Assembly: GCA_003519585.1 (NCBI GenBank)
Contig: DOWL01000205.1
Location: 404 to 11,674 of the forward strand
DNA: 11,271 bases
Direction of reading: 5' to 3'
Source: Nocardioides sp.
GTDB lineage: Bacteria; Actinomycetota; Actinomycetes; Propionibacteriales; Nocardioidaceae
Shown: piece by piece, positions 1 to 5,450 of the stretch
Position numbering within the stretch: the stretch's first letter is position 1
Layout: every line of letters begins with the position of its first letter
Made by a program: the position numbers and the translations under genes
Notes under the pieces: model-generated
Seen by the model: only the letters and a program-made list of their open reading frames with translations
What the model was told of the DNA's origin: nothing
The model's database searches: none

Positions 1-1240
1 CTACAACACGACCTCGCCGCCGCAGTACGGCCAGTGGGACCCAGCGTCCAGGACCGCCCCGGGACCGTTGACCGCACATCCGCAGGTCACCGCGACCAAC
101 AACGACCCGCAGCTCTACGACGTGACGCTCGGGGTCACCGGGAACTGGACCGCGGATGCTCGTTCGCCGTTGGGTCAGGGCTTCGACGATGCCCTCAACA
201 GCATCTGCGGAGCTCAGCCCGCGCAGTGCACGTTCACCCAGACCGGGCCGTTGACCTGGGGCATCGGAGCTCCGACGGCCGCGCCGGCATCGATCAACTG
301 CGCCGCGGTCGACCCCCCTGGGGCGGACGACTACGAAACGATCAGCTACTCCCACACTCAGGAGGCGACCTTGAGCGTCGGCGGCGGCGTGACCGCATCG
401 ACCGAGGTGAACCTCTTCGGCAGCATCGGCAGCAAGATCTCGGTCTCCCTCGAGGCCGAGCACGAGTGGACCGAGCAGAACACGTTCAGCAGGGATGCCA
501 AGATCTACGTCCCGCCCAAGAACGTCGGGCTGATGTGGAACGCACCGACGGTGGGAACGGTGACCGGGACCATGGTTCTCAAGACGGGGACCTCGACGTT
601 GACGGTCACCAACTTCAGGCAGACTCGCAGTGGGGTCACCAGGGACGCCCTGACGCCGGCGTTGAACGTGATCGCCCAGGCCCGACCGATGACCCCGACC
701 GAACTCACCGAGTTCTACCAGGGCAGCACGCGGACGTCGGCCCAGTGGCCGGTGCAGCCGCGGCAGGTTCCGACGCTCGTGCCGGGTCGGGGGATCGGCG
801 AGCTGCGGCTGGATCGGCCGCGCAAGGAGACCGTGCTGGGCGCGCCTTTGTTCAAGAGCCCGCGCTCCAACCGAAGCGCGACTGCCAACGACTGTCGGGT
901 CCTCGATCCCCAGTGCGTGATGGTGGCCGGTCGCGGCGGAACCTGGGTCTACGACGACCTCGCGGTGATCTTCGGCGCCGATCATCGAGTCAGCGGCCTG
1001 ATCTACAGCGGCAGGGGTCGCACGAAGGCCGGGGTCGGCGTCGGCTCGGGGCTATGGTCGGTCCGCCAGGCTTACCCGGGCATCGAGTGCCGTTCCTACC
1101 CCGGCATCACCAACTGCGCGCTACCCAGCTCGACCCGGCCCGGCAAGGTCCGGACGGTCTTCCACTTCACCAAGGTCAAGCACCGCGTCGTGTGCGACAA
1201 GGTCATGATCTACCGCGTCGACCCCAGGATCGGAAGGTAG
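1..1240 (+). CDS. Exported beta-rich protein, aerolysin-like candidate, 5' truncated by window edge
   Basis: The reading frame is open from base 2 to a TAG at 1238-1240, so the true start and any signal peptide lie left of the window; the TTG at 68 is only an internal codon. About 412 residues are visible. The first part has three cysteines (SIC, QCTF, INC) at the same relative places as in the next gene. Bases about 335-620 encode alternating Ser/Thr/Val/Glu strands (SVGGGVTASTEV, KISVSLEAEHEW) leading into KIYVPPKNVG. This pattern is typical of the insertion-hairpin region and VPP turn of aerolysin/ETX-MTX2-type proteins. The last 150 residues form a separate domain: GIGELRLDR, a Cys pair, a Gly/Val-rich core (GVGVGS) and YPGIEC, which resembles the BLIP/BamE-like secreted domains of actinobacteria. 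The next gene begins 4 bases downstream, so the two are probably cotranscribed. The gene is clear; the pore-forming or toxin-like role is inferred from pattern only. It could instead be an uncharacterised cell-wall protein. Confidence 0.8.
   Translation, partial: YNTTSPPQYGQWDPASRTAPGPLTAHPQVTATNNDPQLYDVTLGVTGNWTADARSPLGQGFDDALNSICGAQPAQCTFTQTGPLTWGIGAPTAAPASINCAAVDPPGADDYETISYSHTQEATLSVGGGVTASTEVNLFGSIGSKISVSLEAEHEWTEQNTFSRDAKIYVPPKNVGLMWNAPTVGTVTGTMVLKTGTSTLTVTNFRQTRSGVTRDALTPALNVIAQARPMTPTELTEFYQGSTRTSAQWPVQPRQVPTLVPGRGIGELRLDRPRKETVLGAPLFKSPRSNRSATANDCRVLDPQCVMVAGRGGTWVYDDLAVIFGADHRVSGLIYSGRGRTKAGVGVGSGLWSVRQAYPGIECRSYPGITNCALPSSTRPGKVRTVFHFTKVKHRVVCDKVMIYRVDPRIGR
1232..1237 (+). promoter_or_regulatory. 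Ribosome binding site of the second paralogue
   Basis: GGAAGG lies 7 bases before the ATG at 1245 and abuts the TAG of the upstream gene. It fixes the start at 1245 and implies translational coupling of the two paralogues. Confidence 0.75.
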
Positions 1241-1244
1241 CCCG

Positions 1245-2375
1245 ATGACCACGCGACCACACGGCACGCCGATCCGCCGAGCGCTGGTGACCAGTCTCAC
1301 CGCGCTGACCGTGGGAGTCACCCTCTGGGCCGGCGGTGTGCCCGACTCGGCCTCCGGGGCCGCGGCCGGCCAGGACCCGACCACGACGATCGACGCCGGG
1401 ACCAACGCCCAAGCCGCCGCCGATGCCCTCAACGCCGGGTGCGCCGACACGACGAAGTGCACGTGGAAGTCCGACGGCCAACTGACCTTCGACTACGGCT
1501 CCGAGAGGGTCATCGGTGACGAGCTGTACAACTGCAGCGACGGCGACGACGGCCCCAACGCAGAGACCGCCGTCGACGTGAGCGACACGCGCGCGGAGTC
1601 CACGAGCCTCTCGGAGAAGATCTCCCTGGAGGTGTCGCTGGGCTTCCTCGGCCTCGAGAAGGCTTCGGGGGAAGTCGACGCTTTCACCAAGCAGGCCCAG
1701 ACCTTCCAGACTGACGTCAAGCTCAGCAGAGCTGTAGTCGTCCCGCCGGGCTGGAAGGGATACACCACGACGCAGGTCGGCTCAGTCCTGCTCGACGGGA
1801 CCGCCTACGTCACCCAGGGGATCAACCTGATCGCGGTGACGGGGATCGATATGGAGTTCCCCGGTTTCGCGGAGGCGGGCAAGTCGAAGCCGCCGGCCAT
1901 CTACAACGGGTACAAGATGCCGATGACCGCGGACGAGATCACCCAGCACTGCGCGGTCACCAACTCGGGATCCCTGCGTGCCGGGGCGGGCGCCACGACA
2001 CCGCAGCAGGCCAAGCTCAAACCACACCGTGAGGGCTTCAAGCTGACCATCTGTCAACGTCCCGCCAAGCCAGGACGAGCGATGCGCTGCGAGACGCGGA
2101 AGGTCAACGGCCGGCAGCGCCCACCCCACAGCACCAAGGTCACCGCCTACCTCGAGCGCGGCGGAAAGAAGTACGCCGTCGAATACGACCGGCGAGGCGG
2201 TATCCGACTCGTCCAGAAGCGGACCATCAAGCCTGGCGCCTACACCCTGGTCATCAAGGAAAAGCCCGTGCGCAGGACCATCCGAGATCACGGCAGGCCA
2301 CTCCACCGAGCCCGGATCAACTCGATCACCGTCGTCCCGCTCCGCATCGGCTGGTACCTCGGGCAACACCTCTGA
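1245..2375 (+). CDS. Secreted aerolysin-like candidate, paralogue of the preceding gene, with a different C-terminal domain
   Basis: This 376-residue protein starts with a signal peptide (RR near residues 11-12, hydrophobic stretch LVTSLTALTVGVTLWAGG, cleavage probably near residues 38-42). The mature part repeats the layout of the upstream product: ADALNAGC, then KCTW, QLTF and YNC match its ALNSIC, QCTF, PLTW and INC. A Ser/Glu-rich amphipathic region (TSLSEKISLEVSLG) follows, then VVVPPGWKGY, matching KIYVPPKNVG. The paralogy is direct from sequence. The hairpin-plus-VPP layout fits aerolysin/ETX-MTX2-like proteins, but membrane insertion is an inference. From about residue 250 the C-terminus is unlike that of its neighbour: a basic Ig-like beta domain with KLTICQRP, RCETRKV, YDRRGGIRL and KPGAYTLVIKE. 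The ATG is supported by a good ribosome binding site overlapping the previous stop. There is no clear terminator after the gene. Confidence 0.85.
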   Translation: MTTRPHGTPIRRALVTSLTALTVGVTLWAGGVPDSASGAAAGQDPTTTIDAGTNAQAAADALNAGCADTTKCTWKSDGQLTFDYGSERVIGDELYNCSDGDDGPNAETAVDVSDTRAESTSLSEKISLEVSLGFLGLEKASGEVDAFTKQAQTFQTDVKLSRAVVVPPGWKGYTTTQVGSVLLDGTAYVTQGINLIAVTGIDMEFPGFAEAGKSKPPAIYNGYKMPMTADEITQHCAVTNSGSLRAGAGATTPQQAKLKPHREGFKLTICQRPAKPGRAMRCETRKVNGRQRPPHSTKVTAYLERGGKKYAVEYDRRGGIRLVQKRTIKPGAYTLVIKEKPVRRTIRDHGRPLHRARINSITVVPLRIGWYLGQHL

Positions 2376-2532
2376 ATCGGAGTGTCGTGCACGTCGATCG
2401 CCGCAGAGCGCACCGATCGCGATGTACGGCGGGCGGCTCGTCGATTCTGCTTCGCACTCTCCACAAGGTCTCCAGGATCGTCCTCGTCGGTGCACTCACG
2501 TCGCCGACTCTCGGCTGGACTCTGAGACGACC

Positions 2533-2539
2533 AAGGAGA
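2533..2539 (+). promoter_or_regulatory. Ribosome binding site of the pilin gene
   Basis: AAGGAGA sits 7 bases before the ATG at 2547. It is the strongest Shine-Dalgarno match in this stretch and decides the pilin start. Confidence 0.75.
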
Positions 2540-2546
2540 ACCTCCC

Positions 2547-2756
2547 ATGCTCGACTACCTCCGCATCATGCTGAACGCCCGGACCGCCACGATGAGCGAG
2601 CGCGGTGCCTCCGCCGTCGAGTACGGCCTCCTGATCGCCGGCATCGCTGCGCTGATCGTCACGGTGGTCTTCGCCTTCGGCGACAGCATCAGGGGCATCT
2701 TCACCGAGACCTGCTCGAAGGTCACCGCGAGCGCAACCACCAAGTCCTGTAGCTGA
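2547..2756 (+). CDS. Flp/Fap-type pilin subunit
   Basis: This 69-residue prepilin matches the Flp family of type IVb pilins assembled by Tad systems. The N-terminus is a short basic leader ending in ERG. The processing motif reads G20-A21 with E25-Y26 (GASAVEYGLL), the Gly/Glu-Tyr arrangement cut by Tad-type prepilin peptidases. It is followed by one hydrophobic helix (LLIAGIAALIVTVVFAFG) that forms the pilus core. The C-terminal tail is short and has two cysteines (TCSK and the KSCS end), which could form a disulfide. Length is normal for the family. No tad/cpa assembly genes (ATPase, TadB/C, peptidase) lie in the window, so it is an orphan here and must rely on machinery elsewhere. Its relation to the upstream secreted-protein pair is unknown. 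Confidence 0.9.
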   Translation: MLDYLRIMLNARTATMSERGASAVEYGLLIAGIAALIVTVVFAFGDSIRGIFTETCSKVTASATTKSCS

Positions 2757-2770
2757 CCCCGCTCGAAAGC

Positions 2771-3439
2771 GTGGCGAACCACGGCGTGCACGAGGGATCG
2801 GAACACCCGCGCGAAGGGGTCCGCTACCTCGTCGATCCGCCGGAGCCGGACGAGCCGTCCCCGCGACTGGTCGCAATGCTCTTCGTGTCGGGCGTGTTCC
2901 TGCTCGTGCAGGTGACGACGTTTCGGTACGGATCGCCGTTCGGCGACTCCCGTCCGCAACAGGCATCCGCCGTGTTCTGGTTCCTCGGCGCGGCGCTGCT
3001 GTGGGCGATCTATTGCCGGAGCCGGCTCGCCTGGCTGGTCACGGTCGGCATGGCCGCTGCCGGTGCGGTCGTCTACTTCCTCGAGGCGATCGTCGACGAG
3101 CAGCAACGCCTGCACGCGAGCCTTCTGGTGGTCGCCTACCTCGGCCAACTGCTTCCGCTGGTGGCACGCTCGGTGTTGAGCCACGTCGGCGTACGCCACG
3201 GTCACCCGGGGCCCGAGACCGCGCTGCGCCAGTCGGCCGACGCCGCCCCAGCCGCGCAGGGTCTCGCCCGCGGCTGTGCCGAGCACGACCCTCAGCCGGA
3301 GCGACGTCGAGGTGGCGTCTTCGGCGACCCGCAGGGTGATGTAGGTGCGCTGGCCCGGATTCAAGCCCGAGAGCCGCACCGTTCGCTCGGCGCCCACGCC
3401 GCCGACGAAGTGCGTCCGGCGCACCATGATGGTCGGTAG
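2771..3439 (+). CDS. Small multi-pass membrane protein of unknown function, with an anomalous C-terminus
   Basis: The frame opens with GTG 14 bases after the pilin stop and has only a weak ribosome binding site. Four hydrophobic segments are visible at about residues 33-50, 65-82, 86-108 and 115-138, after an acidic, proline-rich cytoplasmic N-terminus (DPPEPDEPSP). Third codon positions are strongly GC up to about residue 140. From there to the stop the protein is hydrophilic and low in complexity, third positions are less GC-biased, and the opposite strand reads like better protein. I therefore think the native C-terminus was lost near base 3190 and the rest is read-through into foreign antisense DNA. 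No family was recognised. Proximity to the pilin suggests, but does not show, a joint transcript. Confidence 0.6.
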   Translation: MANHGVHEGSEHPREGVRYLVDPPEPDEPSPRLVAMLFVSGVFLLVQVTTFRYGSPFGDSRPQQASAVFWFLGAALLWAIYCRSRLAWLVTVGMAAAGAVVYFLEAIVDEQQRLHASLLVVAYLGQLLPLVARSVLSHVGVRHGHPGPETALRQSADAAPAAQGLARGCAEHDPQPERRRGGVFGDPQGDVGALARIQAREPHRSLGAHAADEVRPAHHDGR

Positions 3440-3445
3440 CGCGTC
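3191..3445 (-). pseudogene. Probable fragment of a beta-sandwich (Ig/DUF11-like) domain, antisense to the membrane-protein tail
   Basis: The - strand frame through 3445-3191 has strong GC third positions and reads as coherent beta-domain protein: a THFVGGVGAERTVRL strand, then GLNPGQRTYITLRV, then TSLRLRVVLG. The pattern resembles the end of Ig-like or DUF11-type repeats in actinobacterial surface proteins. There is no ribosome binding site, and the frame runs without a boundary into the shadow of the membrane-protein gene, so it is not an intact gene. It is most likely an inverted remnant. The evidence is compositional and by eye, so confidence is low. Confidence 0.35.
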
Positions 3446-3453
3446 GCTGCGTC

Positions 3454-3675
3454 CTACTCGACCACGAACACGTGGCCGCTGCGATGGCCCTCGATCGAGC
3501 GGACATAGGCGAGCGCCGCGCGACGTACGGCGACCGGCTCGTAGCCGGCGAAGACATCGCCGAACCGATCCATGTCCTCGGCGAAGACGGTGGGGCTGAC
3601 CACGTTGATCCGTTGGCGGTGCGGCAACTCGATGGCGGCGGCCCGGACGAACGCCTCGATGGCGCCGACAGTTGG
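3454..3675 (-). pseudogene. C-terminal remnant of a short-chain dehydrogenase/reductase
   Basis: The last 72 residues before the TAG at 3456-3454 read like the end of a classical SDR: GAIEAFVRAAAIELP, RINVVSPTVF, a GYEPV segment, ALAYVRSIEG and SGHVFVVE. This matches the roughly 200-residue SDR group whose members end in a short segment of this type. The Rossmann nucleotide-binding half (TGxxxGxG) is missing. No YxxxK catalytic pair is visible, and the sequence before VPTVGAIEAF (above base 3675) does not look like an SDR although the frame stays open to 3786. I read this as a 5'-deleted gene, stranded next to other remnants and close to the dif site. It is unlikely to encode an active enzyme. 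Confidence 0.7.
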
Positions 3676-3979
3676 TACCACAGCGGCCTCCAGTGCTTCC
3701 ATGTCACTGCTGGAGATCCCTTCTGACTTGGCCGCCAGAGCAGGTGCTATCAAGCGGAGGAACTTTGTCAGGAACTGCAACCGCATTCGTGCAGAAACCG
3801 AGGGGCCTCACGAATCACATTCCTCGCTGCGCACATCCTCGTCGCTGAGACATGGCCTGGGTCGCCGTAGCGTGCATGGTCAAGGGGTAGCCAGTTTGTG
3901 GTACCGATGAGTGACAACGCGGTCTATGGGACGGACCGAACCACACGGGTTCGGTGTACCCGCGCAAGCGGACATGAAA
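3676..3979. other. Stretch without a recognisable gene
   Basis: No convincing coding frame lies between the dehydrogenase remnant and the hairpin at 3980. The stretch is less GC-rich than its surroundings (around 3720-3850 especially) and its frames lack actinobacterial codon bias. It probably holds decayed mobile-element DNA. I saw no tRNA cloverleaf, no direct repeats and no clear promoter. Confidence 0.5.
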
Positions 3980-4010
3980 GACCCCCGCGAGGTGGCAGCC
4001 TCCGGGGGTC
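3980..4010. terminator. Strong GC-rich hairpin upstream of the rep remnant
   Basis: GACCCCCG (3980-3987) pairs with CGGGGGTC (4003-4010), and GAGG (3989-3992) with CCTC (3999-4002). C3988 is bulged and the loop is TGGCAG. On the - strand the stem is followed by a short T-run (CTTTC), so it could end transcription leftwards; on the + strand no T-run follows. In a rolling-circle context it could instead belong to a replication origin or leader, but no nick site can be assigned. Confidence 0.55.
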
Positions 4011-4071
4011 AGATCACCAAGGGTGTGTGTGCGTCTTGGCGACTCTGAAAGCGTATCCAAACGGCGGCTCG

Positions 4072-4376
4072 ATGGGCCGAGGGAACAACGCTCCGGTAGG
4101 CGGACGGCGAGGATCAGTGACGGGCTGGAGCCGCGGCAGCGTCCGGCGACACAAGGCGTGGCTGTATTCGGTCGACGTCGCTGGCCTGGACGGCGACGGC
4201 TACGGCGTCACGCTGACGCTGCGTCACACACCGGCCTCACACGACGACTGGACGGCGCTCCGACTTCATCGGGCGTTCCGTGAAGCGGGGTTGTCGCGGT
4301 GGCACTGGGTGGTGGAGTGGCAGCGGCGGGGTACGCCGCATCCGCACTTGGCTGTGTATGCCCCGGCTGGTTGGGT
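4072..4376 (+). pseudogene. N-terminal part of a rolling-circle replication initiator (Rep), truncated at the dif site
   Basis: From MGRGNNAPVGG the frame matches actinobacterial plasmid Rep proteins: RRGSVTGWSRGSVRRHKAW, then LYSVDVAGLDGDGYGVTLTLRHTPAS, then HWVVEWQRRGTPHPHLAVY. The HPH at 4339-4347 corresponds to the metal-binding HUH motif of the nicking domain. The conserved sequence stops just after APAGW. The downstream part with the catalytic tyrosine (usually in a WLKYLSKH-like context) is absent, and the frame then runs unrelated to 4800. The start is uncertain: the frame is open from further upstream (GTG at 3898), and no good ribosome binding site precedes 4072. Without the tyrosine the product cannot nick DNA, so it is a relic of a plasmid or phage-like element. 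Confidence 0.75.
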
Positions 4377-4404
4377 TTCGCCGATAAGTGACATTATGTC
4401 AGGT
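4377..4404 (+). other. dif-like XerC/XerD recombination site
   Basis: The 28 bases have the canonical layout. The left arm TTCGCCGATAA (4377-4387) comes first, then the 6-base centre GTGACA (4388-4393), then the right arm TTATGTCAGGT (4394-4404). The inner TGACAT-T-ATGTCA (4389-4401) is a perfect inverted repeat. Compared with the actinobacterial dif consensus as I remember it, only about three positions differ, two of them in the centre and one in the right arm. XerC and XerD act here to resolve chromosome dimers at division, under FtsK control. Such sites are also used by integrating elements. No second copy is visible in this window. It lies exactly where the Rep similarity ends. Confidence 0.8.
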
Positions 4405-4517
4405 TACAAAGGCATGGCTGCCTGGATCTCGCGATCACCCACTACCCCGACCCGCCCGGCTCTGCACTCTGCACGCTGCTACCACTCTCCGCCGATCGAT
4501 GTCCGTAGGGTTCACGC

Positions 4518-4607
4518 ATGTTCGGTATCGGCCTTCCGGAACTGTTCCTCATCCTGGTGGTCCTGGTGTGCATTGGGTTGCTCATCCGGTCACTGCTTCG
4601 TCGGTGA
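4518..4607 (+). CDS. Possible 29-residue membrane peptide with a TatA-like start
   Basis: ATG at 4518 is preceded by AGGG with a 7-base gap. The peptide is one hydrophobic helix followed by a basic tail: MFGIGLPELFLILVVLV at the front, RSLLRR at the end. The beginning resembles TatA/TatB (GxPEL followed by a helix), but the FGxxKLP hinge and amphipathic helix are missing. It may be a tiny membrane protein or the leftover start of a tatA-like gene. Confidence is low because of its size. Confidence 0.35.
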   Translation: MFGIGLPELFLILVVLVCIGLLIRSLLRR

Positions 4608-4728
4608 CTGCGACCTCCCGACGCCTGTCGCCCCGAGTGCCCCGAGACTTCGTGAGCAACGCACCACTGGCGGGTCGCTGAGAATCGCTCTCACAGAAGT
4701 CTCTCGACATCAAGACAGTGACGACTCG

Positions 4729-4752
4729 AAGCGCCCCGACGTCGGGGCGCTT
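4729..4752. terminator. Bidirectional hairpin terminator
   Basis: AAGCGCCCCGAC is followed directly by its exact reverse complement GTCGGGGCGCTT, giving a perfect 24-base palindrome. It stands just downstream of the DUF305 gene end (4790) on the - strand and after the small ORF on the + strand. No long T-run follows, but GC-rich stems of this kind are common terminators in actinobacteria. Confidence 0.75.
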
Positions 4753-4789
4753 GCGTCTCCGCCAGGCCCGTTGCGAGCACCCGCGCTCG

Positions 4790-5437
4790 CTATCCGATGA
4801 GCTCTTTCATCTGGTTGATCTCGGCTGACTGCGACTCGATGATGCTGCCCGCGAGATCGATGGCCGGTGCGTACGCGCCGTCGTCCTGCGCGGTCCTCGC
4901 CATCTCGACCGCCCCCTCGTGGTGCTCGATCATCGACTCCAGCCACCGGGTCTGGAACTCGGGGTCGGGTGCGTCCTGGAGCGCGTCGAGTTCCTCGGGG
5001 GAGAGCATCCCCGGCATGTCGTGGTCGAGGCCGTCCAAGGACTCCCCCATGTCGTCCATGTCCCCCATGTCGTGGCCGGCGTGGGTGTGGTCGCGCATCG
5101 TCGCGGGGATCTCCTCACCCCAGTCGACCAACCAGTCGGCCATCAACTCGATCTCTGGCGCCTGTGCCGCCCGGATCGACTCGGCCAGGGCTTGAACCTC
5201 GGGATCGAGGGTCCGATCCATGGTCAGGTCAACCATCGACAGTGCCTGAGCGTGGTGCTGAATCATGTCCGTCGCGAAGGCCACATCGGCGGCGTTGTGG
5301 TTGCTCCTAGCGTCTTCGCTGCCTCGTCCCACACCATCGGCGCTGCTGTCGTGGTCGCCACCGCACGCCGCCGTTGTGAGCATCAGCGTGACGGTCAGCA
5401 CTGCGGCGGTCGACTGTGCTCTAAACCTCGCCTGCAT
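4790..5437 (-). CDS. DUF305 lipoprotein, His/Met-rich, probable copper binding
   Basis: This 215-residue protein has a lipoprotein signal peptide with lipobox TAAC (Cys25), so it is anchored to the outer face of the membrane. The two hallmark DUF305 helices are present: FATDMIQHHAQAL (residues 54-66) and SMIEHHEGAVEMA (168-180), each with the M-I-x-H-H motif. Between them lies DHTHAGHDMGDMDDMG (residues 116-131) followed by HDMPGM, a His/Met-rich loop well suited to copper or silver ions. DUF305 proteins form ferritin-like helix bundles and often occur with copper-resistance genes; the metal here is inferred. The gene begins 13 bases after the stop of the upstream gene, so it is probably last in a three-gene operon. 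Its own ribosome binding site is weak, which suggests coupling. Confidence 0.88.
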   Translation of the reverse strand: MQARFRAQSTAAVLTVTLMLTTAACGGDHDSSADGVGRGSEDARSNHNAADVAFATDMIQHHAQALSMVDLTMDRTLDPEVQALAESIRAAQAPEIELMADWLVDWGEEIPATMRDHTHAGHDMGDMDDMGESLDGLDHDMPGMLSPEELDALQDAPDPEFQTRWLESMIEHHEGAVEMARTAQDDGAYAPAIDLAGSIIESQSAEINQMKELIG

Positions 5438-5450
5438 GCGTTGTCAGCGC

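Larger units (their letters stand above)
4405..4789. other. Mostly non-coding stretch right of dif
   Basis: The 385 bases between dif and the DUF305 gene hold only a possible 29-codon ORF (4518-4607) and the palindromic terminator (4729-4752). Frames lack the codon bias of neighbouring genes. No repeat, tRNA or insertion-sequence end was found. Confidence 0.5.

Noticed and set aside
68..70. TTG as start of the first protein
   Set aside because: The frame is open to the window edge with coding-like sequence before it, and there is no ribosome binding site or signal peptide at this point.
3815..4060. A - strand ORF or RNA gene upstream of rep
   Set aside because: The peptide has no recognisable pattern, the hairpin lies inside it, and no tRNA fold could be drawn.
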